A stretch of 64,000 bases of DNA from Periweissella fabalis (GTDB taxonomy: Bacteria > Bacillota > Bacilli > Lactobacillales > Lactobacillaceae): positions 42,394 through 106,393 of the forward strand of contig NZ_JAAXPN010000009.1 in the NCBI RefSeq assembly GCF_012396505.1, given 5' to 3'. The translations under genes were made by a program, and so were the position numbers. Shown here in pieces: positions 7,900 through 18,104 of this stretch. Below the pieces are notes generated by a model. It was not told the origin of the DNA. It saw only the letters and a list, made by a program, of their open reading frames with translations, and searched no databases. Every line of letters starts with the position of its first letter. Position 1 is the stretch's first letter.

Positions 7900-9240
7900 T
7901 TAGTTTGTGCAGTCTGTGTAAATAGCAGCAACTGCATCTGCAACGTCAGCTTGTGCAACACCAAGCATAACTGCGATTCGTGATGCCCCTTGGTTAATCA
8001 TTTTAACCCCGATATTTCGAGTTGAAAGTGCATTTAAAATATCAGTTAAAACCCCAACTTGATTACGCATACCTTCACCGACCACCATAATAATGGCATA
8101 GTCCTCATACCACTCTAAAATGTCAGGCTTTACGGCTTGTTGAATTTCAGCCATAGCTAAGTTAATAACTTGCTCATCAATTTGACTTTTGTCCAAAATA
8201 ATTGTTAAATCATCAATTCCAGATGGCATATGTTCATAACTGATATTATATTTTAATAAAATTTGTAAAATTTTAAGAGTAAAACCGACCTCTTTATTTA
8301 GAAGATAACGATGTAAGTATATGGCTGCAAAACGATTAGAATTTGCGACACCAGTAATTTTATGTTTTATGGATAACTCGGTATCTGGCACAATAAGAGT
8401 TCCTGGAGCACTTGGATCATTAGTGTTTTTAACATTGATTGTTATATTACCTTGGATAGCTGGAATAATGGCTTCATCGTTGAAAACTTGAAAACCAGCA
8501 TAGGCTAGTTCACGCATCTCTTTATAGCTCATTTGAGAGATTGCGCGTGGGTGAGCAACAATATTGGGGTTAGCCGCATATATTGCACTAACATCGGTAA
8601 AATTTTCGTAGAGTTCTGCTTTTAGACCACGTGCCATAATTGATCCAGTTATATCAGAGCCACCGCGGGCAAAAGTAGCAATTTGATCGTCGGCAGTGTA
8701 ACCATAAAAGCCCGGTACGATTAAGTATTCATCGTCAAAAGGGAAACGCTTAATGTTTTGATATGTGAACTCGCTCACTTGAGCACTATCAGCAGTTCCG
8801 GTTACTAAAATTCCAAGTGCTTTAGGATCGGCGTAAATGGCAGGTAAACCAAGGTGATTAAAAATCAAGGCAATTAACATGGCATTTAATTTTTCGCCAT
8901 GAGCCTTAAAAGCGGCTAGTTGATCAGCTGAATTTGCAAATGTGGTTAGAGCTAATTTTTTTATTTGAGCATCAATTTGACTGAATTTTTCAACAGGCAA
9001 ACTGAAATAATTAGCTATTTCCCAATAACGATTATAGATTTCTTTTTGTAAAATTTCACTTTGTGGATTTACAGCATATTGAATCAATAAATCTGTGACT
9101 TTGACATCATCTGCCTGGCGTTTTCCAGGGGCTGAAACGACTAAAATTTGTCGTTGATCATCAGCTTGCATAATATTAATAACTTTTTCTAGTTGTGGTC
9201 CATTTGCCAATGAACTACCACCGAATTTAACAACTTTCAT
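7900..9240 (-). CDS. lysC: Aspartate kinase (ACT-domain, lysine-responsive type)
   Basis: Phosphorylates L-aspartate, the first step towards lysine, threonine and methionine. The 446 residues comprise an amino-acid kinase domain beginning MKVVKFGGSSLANG, with the substrate loop ATFARGGSDITG near residues 188-199, and two C-terminal ACT domains (about 310-446) that would bind the feedback amino acid. Length and layout fit the monofunctional AK-III-like class. GGGAG precedes the ATG. It is transcribed away from the alr-asd operon and I see no riboswitch in its own leader, so regulation is probably allosteric plus an unseen promoter in 9241-9375. Confidence 0.95.
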   Translation of the reverse strand: MKVVKFGGSSLANGPQLEKVINIMQADDQRQILVVSAPGKRQADDVKVTDLLIQYAVNPQSEILQKEIYNRYWEIANYFSLPVEKFSQIDAQIKKLALTTFANSADQLAAFKAHGEKLNAMLIALIFNHLGLPAIYADPKALGILVTGTADSAQVSEFTYQNIKRFPFDDEYLIVPGFYGYTADDQIATFARGGSDITGSIMARGLKAELYENFTDVSAIYAANPNIVAHPRAISQMSYKEMRELAYAGFQVFNDEAIIPAIQGNITINVKNTNDPSAPGTLIVPDTELSIKHKITGVANSNRFAAIYLHRYLLNKEVGFTLKILQILLKYNISYEHMPSGIDDLTIILDKSQIDEQVINLAMAEIQQAVKPDILEWYEDYAIIMVVGEGMRNQVGVLTDILNALSTRNIGVKMINQGASRIAVMLGVAQADVADAVAAIYTDCTN

Positions 9241-9375
9241 GTGTATACTCCCTGAATTTTTATCTTGGTTGCGATTTTAACCATGAACTATGAAAAAAAG
9301 CAAGTTTTAAATGAGAATAATGTGAATTATTTAAATTAAGGATTAGGTAAATTCAGTTTTTTTTAATATTTAAGC

Positions 9376-9403
9376 TTGACCTTTTTTTTTAATTTGATAT
9401 GAT
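9376..9403 (+). promoter_or_regulatory. Promoter of the lysine operon
   Basis: TTGACC (9376-9381) and TATGAT (9398-9403) are spaced by 16 bp, placing the start of transcription just before the riboswitch. Confidence 0.65.
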
Positions 9404-9420
9404 AATTGTAATTTAATAAT

Positions 9421-9595
9421 TCAAAGAGGTTGCGACCAACAAAAGTAAAACAAGTGAGTACTACTATACGATGAACTTGTTTGAAAGGGGCGGTCGCCGA
9501 AGGAAAGCTATTGAGTAGGATAGTGGACTTGGGCCGATATTTAAGAGGTATCGGACTGTCGTAGCAAGAATGTCGGCTACGGGGCGCTTTCGACA
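9421..9595 (+). ncRNA. Lysine riboswitch (L box)
   Basis: The core blocks of the lysine-sensing RNA are recognisable in order: AGAGGTTGCGACC, a hairpin starting ACAAGTGAGTA, GAAAGGGGCGGTCGCCGAAG, CTTGGGCCGATA with its ATCGG partner, and ACTGTCGTAGCA paired with TCGGCTACGGGGCGCTTTC. GCGACC and GGTCGC form one long helix, and GTAGC with GGCTAC another. It is followed by an intrinsic terminator and then by the lysine genes. Lysine binding is expected to favour termination, so the operon is on when lysine is scarce. Confidence 0.92.
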
Positions 9596-9625
9596 ACATG
9601 ATTTTTTTGTGGTATAAACTATACA

Positions 9626-9672
9626 GCAAACAAAAATGTGCTTAAGTGCAAACATTTTTGTTTGCTTTTTTT
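9626..9672 (+). terminator. Riboswitch-controlled attenuator
   Basis: A 14-bp stem (GCAAACAAAAATGT with ACATTTTTGTTTGC) is followed by a run of seven T. It lies between the lysine riboswitch and alr, so it is the expression platform rather than an end-of-gene terminator. Confidence 0.88.
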
Positions 9673-9730
9673 GTACCTAAAATCACCTGAAGAGCGTTGA
9701 ATTAAATCTAAATCAAAGAGGATTTAACCA

Positions 9731-10846
9731 ATGGTAGTAGCACAGATGCGCGCTAGTCGTATTGAGGTTTCGCAAAGCGCAATTAATCAAAATGTTAGAG
9801 TTACAATGCAAACAAGTCATGCAAAGCATATGTTTTTAGCCATTAAGGCCAATGGCTATGGCCACGGCCTGTTAGAAATGGCGCAAGCAGCCAAAAATGC
9901 AGGTGTTTATGGCCTCGCGGTTGCCGTTGTTGATGAGGCATTAGCAATTAGACAAGCTAAATTAGATATGCCAATTTTAATTTTAGGTTATACAGAGCCA
10001 CAATATGCAGAATTTTTGGCGCAATTTCAAATTATTACCACAGTGCCATCAGTTAGTTGGCTAGAGGAAGCGCAGAGCTTTTTAACTGGAAATCATCCGC
10101 TCTTAGTATCGTTGGCCGTTGATACCGGGATGAATCGTATTGGTATGCGCACGGCAGCTGAAGTTCAAGCAGCGGTTGCTGTGATGCAAGCCCATCCTAA
10201 TTTATTTACTTGGGAAGGAATTATGACCCACTTTGCCACATCAGACACGGCTGAAACAGATTATTTTGAAATGCAACTTAGTCGTTGGCACACGGTTATT
10301 GATGGCCTCCCATGCTTGCCACCAATGGTGCATGTCGCTAATTCAGGAGCAGCGATGTATCATGCTGATGAAGTGCCAACTGATTTTATTCGTGTAGGGA
10401 CTGTGGTTTATGGCTGGGAACCTTCTGGAAAAGAATTGAATCCTGGAACGGAATTAGTTCCGGCTATGTCAATTAAATCTGCATTGAGCTTTGTTAAACA
10501 AATTCCAGCTGGTGAAGGTGTTAGTTATGGCCATCTATATCACACAACTAATGACGAATGGATTGGGACGATTCCAATGGGCTATGGTGACGGTCTGACA
10601 CGCACAATGCGTGGGTATAAGATTTTGGTTGGAAATGAATGGTGTGAAATCATTGGGCAAATTGCGATGGATCAGATGATGGTACGGTTACCACATGCAA
10701 TGCCAGTAGGGACACCAGTCACAATTTTGGGAACTAATGGCACGCAGACAATTGATATTTGGGACGTTTGCGCCCATTGTCACTTACAACCATGGGAATT
10801 TGCCAATCAGTTAAGTGATCGATTACCCCGGTATTTAGTTGATTAA
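9731..10846 (+). CDS. alr: Alanine racemase, first gene of the lysine operon
   Basis: PLP enzyme interconverting L- and D-alanine for peptidoglycan. The 371-residue protein has all canonical sites: the PLP lysine in LAIKANGYGHG (about residue 38), DTGMNRIGMR, IRVGTVVYGWEP, the catalytic tyrosine in GEGVSYGHLY, and IPMGYGDG followed by QIAMDQMMV. AAGAGGAT precedes the ATG. The unusual point is its place: directly behind the lysine riboswitch and in front of lysA, which would tie D-alanine supply to lysine status unless another alr exists. Nothing in the sequence shows altered specificity, though a role on diaminopimelate cannot be excluded. Confidence 0.93.
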   Translation: MVVAQMRASRIEVSQSAINQNVRVTMQTSHAKHMFLAIKANGYGHGLLEMAQAAKNAGVYGLAVAVVDEALAIRQAKLDMPILILGYTEPQYAEFLAQFQIITTVPSVSWLEEAQSFLTGNHPLLVSLAVDTGMNRIGMRTAAEVQAAVAVMQAHPNLFTWEGIMTHFATSDTAETDYFEMQLSRWHTVIDGLPCLPPMVHVANSGAAMYHADEVPTDFIRVGTVVYGWEPSGKELNPGTELVPAMSIKSALSFVKQIPAGEGVSYGHLYHTTNDEWIGTIPMGYGDGLTRTMRGYKILVGNEWCEIIGQIAMDQMMVRLPHAMPVGTPVTILGTNGTQTIDIWDVCAHCHLQPWEFANQLSDRLPRYLVD

Positions 10847-10863
10847 GAGAAGAGGAAGAAGAT

Positions 10864-12162
10864 ATGCAAGCAGATTACACAATTAACACCGCCGGCCACT
10901 TATCAATTGGCGGCTGTGATGCCTTAGCATTAGCTCAAGAATTTAAAACCCCGTTAGTCGTTTATGATGTTAGTAAAATTCGTCAGACTTTCCAAGATCT
11001 CCATGCCACATTTGAAGCTGCACAGATTGATTATGTAATTAGTTACGCTTCAAAGGCCTTTGCCACGATTGCGATGTATCAGGTTGCAAAACAAGAACAT
11101 GCCCATATTGATGTGGTTTCTGGTGGGGAGTTATTTACCGCGATGCAAGCTAATTTTCCAATGGCTAATATTAGTTTTCACGGTAACAACAAAAGTTATG
11201 AAGAATTAACGATGGCTGTTGACCAAGAAGTTGGGATGATTGTGGTCGATAATTTTACGGAAATCAAGATGTTACAAGAAATTTTACGCAACCATGCCAC
11301 CACCGCTAATATTTTATTACGAATTACTCCAGGAATTTCAGCCCATACGCATGAATACATTCAAACCGGCCAAGCTGATAGTAAATTTGGTTTTGATTTA
11401 GCCAGTGGTCAAGCGGCTGAAGCTTTACAAATAGTTTTAGCTGATGAGCACTTTAAGGTTTGTGGAATCCATGCCCACATCGGGTCACAAATCTTTGAAA
11501 GTACTGGCTTTGTAGAAGAAGCCAAAATTTTGGTGGCAACCTTAGCTAATTGGCAGGCCGAATATGGCTTTAACGCTCAAGTTTTAAATCTTGGTGGTGG
11601 CTTTGGAATTCGCTATACCCAAGATGATGAACCAAAAGCTCCGCAAGATATGTTAATCACCGTTATCAATGCGGTCAAAGCAGCGGTTGCAAGTGCCCAG
11701 ATTAAGATGCCTGCAATTTGGATTGAACCGGGCCGTGCCGTTGTTGGGCCGGCTGGATATAGTTTATATCGTGTCGGCACGCGTAAAGATGTACCTGGAA
11801 TTGAGGCTTACATTACAGTTGACGGTGGGATGGGTGATAACATTCGCCCCGCGTTGTACCAAGCTGAATATGAAGCTGTCTTAGCTAAAAATCCGCAAGC
11901 ACCAACGACGCAAACCGCCCGTCTAGCCGGCAAGTATTGTGAATCAGGGGATATCTTAATTGAACACCAAGCCTTGCCAGATGTTGAACAAGGGGATGTA
12001 ATTGCAATGCTAGCCACTGGTGCATATGGGTATTCAATGGCTTCAAATTATAATCGCAATGGGCGCCCAGCAGTTGTTTTTGCTGAAAATGGGATCGCCA
12101 AGGTGGTAGTCAGGCGTGAAACGTATCAAGATTTAGTCGCGCTTGATGTTAGTTACGAATAA
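10864..12162 (+). CDS. lysA: Diaminopimelate decarboxylase
   Basis: Last step of lysine synthesis: meso-diaminopimelate to L-lysine and CO2, PLP dependent. The 432 residues form a group IV decarboxylase. The PLP lysine is in SYASKAFAT (about residue 63), with [24 protein letters not shown] and the CESGDIL substrate motif in order, and a late tyrosine-rich stretch ([12 protein letters not shown]). Spacing to alr is 17 bp, with an AGAAGAGGAAG ribosome binding site. The genes of this operon look visibly richer in G+C than their neighbours. Confidence 0.97.
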   Translation: MQADYTINTAGHLSIGGCDALALAQEFKTPLVVYDVSKIRQTFQDLHATFEAAQIDYVISYASKAFATIAMYQVAKQEHAHIDVVSGGELFTAMQANFPMANISFHGNNKSYEELTMAVDQEVGMIVVDNFTEIKMLQEILRNHATTANILLRITPGISAHTHEYIQTGQADSKFGFDLASGQAAEALQIVLADEHFKVCGIHAHIGSQIFESTGFVEEAKILVATLANWQAEYGFNAQVLNLGGGFGIRYTQDDEPKAPQDMLITVINAVKAAVASAQIKMPAIWIEPGRAVVGPAGYSLYRVGTRKDVPGIEAYITVDGGMGDNIRPALYQAEYEAVLAKNPQAPTTQTARLAGKYCESGDILIEHQALPDVEQGDVIAMLATGAYGYSMASNYNRNGRPAVVFAENGIAKVVVRRETYQDLVALDVSYE

Positions 12163-12197
12163 ATAAAAAACGTTCTTTATATAGAAGGAGAAATTCC

Positions 12198-12908
12198 ATG
12201 GCAGAATTAAACGCCCAAGAAATTATTGATTTTATTAGCAATGCTAAAAAGCAAACCCCCGTTAAAGTCTATGTAAACGGTGAATTAACCAACCTTGAAT
12301 TTCCAGTGACAATTGAAGCCTATGTTACTGGCACCACCGGTGTCTTGTTTGGTGATTGGGAAGTTGTTGAACCGTTTTTAACGGCTAACGCGAGTGTCAT
12401 TAAGCAATTTCGGGTTGAAAACAATGCCCGTAATTCAGCGGTACCATTACTCGATTTAAAAGGTATTCATGCCCGAATTGAGCCCGGTGCCATCATTCGT
12501 GATCAAGTAACAATTGGTGATAATGCTGTGATTATGATGGGGGCATTGATTAACATTGGGGCTGAAATTGGTGAAGGCACAATGATTGACATGGGGGCCG
12601 TCCTTGGTGGGCGTGCCATTGTTGGTAAGCATGCCCACATCGGGGCCGGAACAGTATTGGCCGGGGTAGTTGAGCCAGCTTCTGCTACGCCAGTAATTGT
12701 CGAAGATGATGTCTTGATTGGGGCCAATGCGGTGGTTATTGAAGGAGTACGAATTGGTCAAGGAGCCGTTGTTGCCGCGGGGGCCGTGGTGATTGAAGAT
12801 GTTGAACCATACACCGTTGTCGGTGGGGTGCCAGCGCGCGTAATTAAAAAAGTTGATGCTCAAACATCAATGAAGACAGCACTATTAGATAGTTTACGAA
12901 AGTTGTGA
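12198..12908 (+). CDS. dapH: Tetrahydrodipicolinate N-acetyltransferase
   Basis: Transfers an acetyl group from acetyl-CoA to tetrahydrodipicolinate, which defines the acetyl branch of the diaminopimelate pathway. The 236-residue size matches the acetyltransferase of Bacillus and lactic acid bacteria (often annotated dapD). An N-terminal alpha/beta part (to about residue 85) is followed by left-handed beta-helix hexapeptide repeats ([19 protein letters not shown] and later [16 protein letters not shown]) and a C-terminal [18 protein letters not shown] precedes the ATG. The deacetylase gene follows four bases later, supporting the acetyl route. Confidence 0.95.
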   Translation: MAELNAQEIIDFISNAKKQTPVKVYVNGELTNLEFPVTIEAYVTGTTGVLFGDWEVVEPFLTANASVIKQFRVENNARNSAVPLLDLKGIHARIEPGAIIRDQVTIGDNAVIMMGALINIGAEIGEGTMIDMGAVLGGRAIVGKHAHIGAGTVLAGVVEPASATPVIVEDDVLIGANAVVIEGVRIGQGAVVAAGAVVIEDVEPYTVVGGVPARVIKKVDAQTSMKTALLDSLRKL

Positions 12909-12912
12909 TGAT

Positions 12913-14097
12913 ATGATAATTGATGATTTGCAAATTGCCGATTGCGGCTTAACGGAAGCGCAATTAATTGATATTCGCCGGTATCTTCACCAAATACCAG
13001 AATTAGCGTTACAAGAAGTCCAGACTAGTGCAACTTTAAAAGTAATTATGCACCAATTTAAGCAAGATCATATCGAAATTATCACGGTACCAGAGTTACC
13101 AACGGCTATTTTGGTGAAAGTCCATGGTACTAACGCCCAACGGACAATTGGTTATCGGACTGATATTGATGCCTTGGCCGTTTCAGAAGACAATGATTTA
13201 TCATTTAAGTCAACTAATCCTGGGAAAATGCATGCGTGTGGTCATGATATTCATATGACCGTGGCGTTGGGCATTTTAAGCTATTTTGCGAATCATCAAC
13301 CAAGTGATAATTTAATCTTTATTTTTCAACCGGCCGAAGAAAATTTTGCTGGCGGAATGCGCTTATACGAGAGCGGTATTTTAAGTGGTGCTAATCAAAT
13401 TGATGAATTATATGCATTACATACTAATCCCGACTTAGCTGCGGGGACGATTGGTTGTCGTAATGGGACGTTATTTGCCGGCACGACGGAAATCCATGCT
13501 GAATTTACGGGAATTAGTGGGCATGCTGCTTTTCCGCACCAAGCTAACGATATGGTGGTCGCCTTAAGCCAATGGCTCGTCCAGTTACAAACGATTGTTG
13601 CTCGCAATGTTGATCCAATTAAGGGCGGGGTTGTTACAATCGGGAATGTTAGTGCGGGAACCGCTAATAACGTGATTGCTGGGAGTGCTCAAGCGCATGG
13701 CACTATTCGGGCATTGCAACAACCAACAATTGATTTAATTAAAGAGCGGGTCACAGCGATTACCCGCGGAATTGAAGCAAGTTTTGATTGTCAGATAAAA
13801 TTAACTTTGAATCAAGATGGCTATTTCCCCGTCGTTAATGCACCCCAAATCACAGAACGTTTCATCAATTATGTTAGTAATAATCCCGCGATTAACTATG
13901 TTGAAACGCAACCAGCGATGACTGGTGAAGACTTTGGTTATTTAGTTGCTAAGATTCCTGGCATGATGTTTTGGTTAGGGGTTGATTCACCAGCCGCATT
14001 ACACTCAAGTAAATATTTAGCAAATGAAGCCGCAATTATGGCGGCCGTTAAAACAATGATTGGCTTTATTGAAAGCCGCATGAAAGAAGAGGACTAA
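12913..14097 (+). CDS. dapL: N-acetyldiaminopimelate deacetylase, M20 family
   Basis: Metal-dependent amidohydrolase that removes acetyl from N-acetyl-LL-diaminopimelate (ykuR/dapL type). The 394 residues show the M20D pattern: MHACGHDIHMT (about residues 105-115) with the metal-binding Cys/His/Asp, FQPAEENFAGG with the general-base glutamate, GISGHAAFPHQ in the dimerisation domain, and a late His in ALHSSKY. It starts four bases after dapH stops and lacks a strong ribosome binding site of its own, so coupling to dapH is likely. Confidence 0.92.
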   Translation: MIIDDLQIADCGLTEAQLIDIRRYLHQIPELALQEVQTSATLKVIMHQFKQDHIEIITVPELPTAILVKVHGTNAQRTIGYRTDIDALAVSEDNDLSFKSTNPGKMHACGHDIHMTVALGILSYFANHQPSDNLIFIFQPAEENFAGGMRLYESGILSGANQIDELYALHTNPDLAAGTIGCRNGTLFAGTTEIHAEFTGISGHAAFPHQANDMVVALSQWLVQLQTIVARNVDPIKGGVVTIGNVSAGTANNVIAGSAQAHGTIRALQQPTIDLIKERVTAITRGIEASFDCQIKLTLNQDGYFPVVNAPQITERFINYVSNNPAINYVETQPAMTGEDFGYLVAKIPGMMFWLGVDSPAALHSSKYLANEAAIMAAVKTMIGFIESRMKEED

Positions 14098-14100
14098 GTA

Positions 14101-14976
14101 ATGTTATTAAATGAAGCACGGGTTATTACGGCGATTATTACACCATTTACAGCGGATAATAAAATTGATTTTCCCGCTCTGGAAACTTTGACCAATCATT
14201 TGTTAGCTCATGGAAGTGATGGCTTTGTCATTGGTGGTACAACTGGTGAAGGCGCCACGATGTCAGATCGGGAAAAAATTGAATTATATCAAGGTTTTGT
14301 TAAAATCGTGGCTGGCCGGGGCCCAATTATTGCTAATATTGGAACCAACAATACGGCGGCTTCAATTGAATTTGGCCAGGCAGTAGCTGAAATTCCTGGA
14401 ATTGATGGGGCTTTAGCGGTCGTGCCATATTACAACAAACCTAATCAAAAAGGCTTAATTGCCCACTTTACAGCGATTGCCGATAATGTTGATTTACCAT
14501 TGATGGTTTACAATATTCCGGGACGTTCGACGGTGAAAGCATCGGTTGACACTATCTTAACGTTAGCTAAGCATCCCCGCATTACAGCGCTTAAACAATG
14601 TACTGATTTAGATGAATTAGCCGCAATTATCGAACATGCCCCCAGTGATTTTACCGTTTACACCGGTGAAGATGGGCAAGCATTAGCGGCCAAAGCGTTA
14701 GGGGCAGCTGGGGTGGTATCAGTGGCTAGTCATTTATACGGGGATGAATTTCAAGCATTATTTACCGCATTAGATGCTGGTAATGTTGCCGAAGCTGGTC
14801 GCATCCAACGCTTCTTAAATCCAAAAGTGGATACTTTATTTAGTTACCCATCGCCAACCCCGGTTAAAGCGGCGTTAACAGCGGCCGGATTTGCAACGGG
14901 TGGTGTGCGCTTGCCACTTGTAGATTTAGATGAAGCTGAAATCGCCGAAATTTTGGAAAAATTGGAGAAAAACTAA
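14101..14976 (+). CDS. dapA: 4-hydroxy-tetrahydrodipicolinate synthase
   Basis: Condenses pyruvate with aspartate semialdehyde, the committed step to diaminopimelate. The 291-residue TIM barrel has GGTTGEGATM (about residue 43), the catalytic tyrosine in LMVYNIPGRS (about 135) and the Schiff-base lysine in ITALKQCTD (about 163). An AGAAGAGGA ribosome binding site lies inside the end of dapL. Its TAA overlaps the dapB ATG by one base, indicating coupled translation. Confidence 0.97.
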   Translation: MLLNEARVITAIITPFTADNKIDFPALETLTNHLLAHGSDGFVIGGTTGEGATMSDREKIELYQGFVKIVAGRGPIIANIGTNNTAASIEFGQAVAEIPGIDGALAVVPYYNKPNQKGLIAHFTAIADNVDLPLMVYNIPGRSTVKASVDTILTLAKHPRITALKQCTDLDELAAIIEHAPSDFTVYTGEDGQALAAKALGAAGVVSVASHLYGDEFQALFTALDAGNVAEAGRIQRFLNPKVDTLFSYPSPTPVKAALTAAGFATGGVRLPLVDLDEAEIAEILEKLEKN

Positions 14977-15668
14977 TGTTAAGATTAATAATTTCCGGTT
15001 TTAATGGCAAAATGGGGGTCGAAGCTGTTAAAATGGTGATTGAATGTTCAGATTTTGAACTTGTCGGTGGTTATGCGCCCCATGGTAAGGCAACTGATTT
15101 AGCGGTACCAGTATTTACTGATTTAGCAACCATCCCCGATCATTTTGCAGATGTGTGGCTGGATTTATCAGTTCCAAGCGCAGTTTTTGCCAATGCGCAA
15201 GCCGCATTACAAAAAGGAATGCGGCCATTAATTGGGACGACCGGCTTAACATCTGCCCAAATCACGGAATTACAAGCATTGGCTCAAGCTCAACACTTAG
15301 GTGGGTTAATTGTGCCAAACTTTAGTGTGGCGGCAGTCTTGATGATTCAATTAGCGCAACAAGCAGCTCAATATTTACCAGATGTTGAAATTATTGAAAT
15401 GCATAACATTAAAAAAGTTGATGCACCTTCTGGTACGGCTAAATACACGGCTAATAAAATTAAGCCCGATGGTATTGTGCCAATTCATTCAGTGCGCTTG
15501 CCAGGTTTAGTTGCCCATCAAGAAATTTTATTTGGTGGTACCGGGGAAATGTTAACTATTCGTCACGATTCATTCAATCGCGAATCATTCATGCCAGGGG
15601 TAAAATTGGCATTACAAAAAATTTCAACCCTTGATCAATTAGTTATTGGCTTAGAAAATATTCTATAA
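14976..15668 (+). CDS. dapB: 4-hydroxy-tetrahydrodipicolinate reductase (short form)
   Basis: NAD(P)H-dependent reductase of the lysine pathway. The nucleotide-binding loop ISGFNGKMGVEAV starts at residue 5, and the signature EIIEMHNIKKVDAPSGTA lies near residues 137-154 with its catalytic His and Lys. At 230 residues it is shorter than the usual 245-270; the gap seems to lie in the variable region between the Rossmann and substrate domains, with no frameshift. It overlaps dapA by one base. Confidence 0.93.
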   Translation: MLRLIISGFNGKMGVEAVKMVIECSDFELVGGYAPHGKATDLAVPVFTDLATIPDHFADVWLDLSVPSAVFANAQAALQKGMRPLIGTTGLTSAQITELQALAQAQHLGGLIVPNFSVAAVLMIQLAQQAAQYLPDVEIIEMHNIKKVDAPSGTAKYTANKIKPDGIVPIHSVRLPGLVAHQEILFGGTGEMLTIRHDSFNRESFMPGVKLALQKISTLDQLVIGLENIL

Positions 15669-15684
15669 GTGAGGTGGCGTTACG

Positions 15685-16860
15685 ATGCCCGCAATTTCAG
15701 CAACTCTTTTGAACCGGATTAATCCAATTATGGATACGCTAAAACCTGCCGCAATTCGCGCGTTTGATGCACAAATTTCAGATATTCCTGACATTATTAA
15801 ATTAACGATTGGGGAACCTGATTTTGATGCACCTGCCAAAATTAAAGCCGCCGCGGTGGCGTCGATTAAAAATAATGACTCGCATTACGGTAAAACCCAG
15901 GGGTCATTAGCACTTAGAACGGCGATTAGTGATTTTTTACACCGTAAGTATGATCTTGAGTATGCACCAACCAGTGAAGTAATTGTTACGGTGGGTGCCA
16001 TGGAAGCGTTGGAAACTTCATTACGGACGATTTTAAAACCGGGTGATAAAGTTATTGTGCCAACGCCTGGTTATCCAATGTATTTATCGATTTTGGCTAG
16101 TTTAGGGGCCGTACCCGTCTGTGTTAATACTGCAGCAAATGGGTTTAAATTAAGTTCGGCACAACTTGCCACAACGTTAACCGAGCATCAAGCCAAAGCA
16201 ATTATTTTTAATTTTCCATCAAATCCAACCGGTGTTACGTACACCGCCGAAGAGTTAGCTGAATTAGCAACCGTTATGCAACAACATGATATTTTTGTTG
16301 TCGCCGATGAAATTTATAGTGAATTTACGTATGGCAAGCCCCATGTTTCGTTAGCTAAATATTTACCCAAGCAAACGATTTTAGTTAGTGGGGCTTCAAA
16401 AGCTTACGCTATGACGGGGTATCGGATTGGCTTTGTGGCCGCCCCGGCAGCATTAATTAAGGAAATAACTAAATTTCATCAGTATACGGTGACTACCCAT
16501 ATTAATAGTTCAATGGCCGCGGCTACCGTGGCTTTTAATGAATGTGATCCAGAAATTGCTGTGATGCGGGCAGAATATGCTAAGCGGCGTGATTATATGG
16601 TTGCACAATTAACGGCCCTTGGTTTTGGGGTCGCCAGTCCAGATGGGGCCTTTTATTTATTTATTAAAATGCCAACCCGTTTTGGGACAGATGATACGGC
16701 GTTTGCATTACGTTTAGCACATGAAGCCAAAGTAGCGTTAATCCCGGGAAATTCATTTGGCCCGGGTGGTGAAGGGTATTTACGGTTATCATACGCTGCT
16801 AGTCAAGCACAATTAGCAACAACAATTGAACGTCTAGCCGCATTTTTGGCGACTAACTAA
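15685..16860 (+). CDS. patA: PLP aminotransferase, probable N-acetyl-LL-DAP aminotransferase (copy 1)
   Basis: Class I/II aminotransferase (fold type I). In the acetyl pathway this step converts N-acetyl-2-amino-6-oxopimelate to N-acetyl-LL-diaminopimelate. The 391 residues show [12 protein letters not shown], the PLP aspartate in VVADEIYSEF, the PLP lysine in [16 protein letters not shown] (about residue 235) and the late arginine in GEGYLRLSYA. It is adjacent to a clear paralogue at 16893; the two differ near the active site (here PTPGYPMY). The ribosome binding site is GTGAGGTGG. Which copy does the DAP step cannot be read from the sequence. Confidence 0.85.
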   Translation: MPAISATLLNRINPIMDTLKPAAIRAFDAQISDIPDIIKLTIGEPDFDAPAKIKAAAVASIKNNDSHYGKTQGSLALRTAISDFLHRKYDLEYAPTSEVIVTVGAMEALETSLRTILKPGDKVIVPTPGYPMYLSILASLGAVPVCVNTAANGFKLSSAQLATTLTEHQAKAIIFNFPSNPTGVTYTAEELAELATVMQQHDIFVVADEIYSEFTYGKPHVSLAKYLPKQTILVSGASKAYAMTGYRIGFVAAPAALIKEITKFHQYTVTTHINSSMAAATVAFNECDPEIAVMRAEYAKRRDYMVAQLTALGFGVASPDGAFYLFIKMPTRFGTDDTAFALRLAHEAKVALIPGNSFGPGGEGYLRLSYAASQAQLATTIERLAAFLATN

Positions 16861-16892
16861 GCATACATTGCTAATACGAAGAGGTAGATGAA

Positions 16893-18104
16893 ATGCCAGT
16901 TATTATGAGTGAATTATTAAAAAAAATCAATCCGGTAATGGAACAATTACAACCAGGCTCAATTCGGGCTTTTGATGAACAAGTTTCCGATATTGAAGAT
17001 ATTATTAAATTAACTTTGGGGGAACCAGATTTTGATACCCCTGAAAAAGTTAAGGCGGCCGCAATTGCGTCAGTTGAAAATAATGAATCACATTATGCTA
17101 AGACGCCTGGTAACCTTGAATTACGACAAGCAATGGCCAACTTTTTAGCCCGTAAATATGATTTACATTATGCCGCTGACAATGAAATTTTAGTTACACT
17201 CGGTGCAACTGAAGCGATTCAAATTACGTTAGCCACAATTTTGGAAGCGGGGGATGAAGTAATCATTCCAACCCCAACTTTTCCACTATATGAATCAGAT
17301 GTTATTAGTTTGGGGGCGATCCCCGTCTTTGTTAATACCCAATCAGATGGATTTGTCTTAACTCCGGAACGGTTAGCAGCTACTCTGGCAGCCCACCCAA
17401 CAGCGAAGTGTTTAGTTTTTAACTATCCTTCCAACCCAACCGGGGTAACTTATACGGGGGCGCAATTAGCGGCCTTAGCAGCGATTATTAAGCAATATGA
17501 TATTTTTGTCATGTCCGATGAGATTTATAGTGAATTGACGTATACCCAACAACATGTTTCAATGGCTCAATATTTACCAGAGCAAACGATTTTAATTAGC
17601 GGTGCTTCCAAAGCGTATGCCATGACCGGTTATCGAATTGGCTTATTAGCCGCGCCAGCTGCGCTCGTGCAACATATTACTAAACTACATCAATATGCAG
17701 TCACAACACACGTTAATAGTGCGATGGCAGCAGCAACAGTGGCCTTTAATGAATGTGATGCAGAAATTGCCACAATGCGTGCAGCCTATCAAGCCCGTCG
17801 TGAAATGCTAGTGCAAGCTTTTACTGAGATGGGGTTAAGTGTTGCGAGTCCGGATGGGGCCTTTTATTTATTTATTAAAATCCCCGCTGAATTTGGGGAT
17901 GATGATTTTAAATTTGCAGTTACCTTAGCCCAAGAAGCCAAAGTCGCGTTAATTCCTGGTAGTAGCTTTGGCCCTGGTGGGGAAGGGTATGTCCGGTTAT
18001 CATATGCCGCGAGTGAGACTAAGTTAAATACGGCAGTTACACGAATTCAGACGTATTTAGCAGCAAATAAAAATGATGAAGGAGCACAATATGCGAGAAT
18101 ATAA
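16893..18104 (+). CDS. PLP aminotransferase paralogue (copy 2)
   Basis: A 403-residue class I/II aminotransferase closely similar along its whole length to the preceding gene, including [40 protein letters not shown] with the PLP lysine, and [12 protein letters not shown]. Where copy 1 has PTPGYPMY this one has PTPTFPLY, so substrate preference may differ. It looks like a tandem duplication that has diverged. GAAGAGG precedes the ATG; a second ATG lies four codons later. Its 3' end overlaps the start of asd by 14 bases. Confidence 0.85.
   Translation: MPVIMSELLKKINPVMEQLQPGSIRAFDEQVSDIEDIIKLTLGEPDFDTPEKVKAAAIASVENNESHYAKTPGNLELRQAMANFLARKYDLHYAADNEILVTLGATEAIQITLATILEAGDEVIIPTPTFPLYESDVISLGAIPVFVNTQSDGFVLTPERLAATLAAHPTAKCLVFNYPSNPTGVTYTGAQLAALAAIIKQYDIFVMSDEIYSELTYTQQHVSMAQYLPEQTILISGASKAYAMTGYRIGLLAAPAALVQHITKLHQYAVTTHVNSAMAAATVAFNECDAEIATMRAAYQARREMLVQAFTEMGLSVASPDGAFYLFIKIPAEFGDDDFKFAVTLAQEAKVALIPGSSFGPGGEGYVRLSYAASETKLNTAVTRIQTYLAANKNDEGAQYARI

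Noticed and set aside
12456..12863. 135-codon open frame antisense to dapH
   Set aside because: An artefact of the regular hexapeptide-repeat coding sequence; no start signals and low-complexity product.
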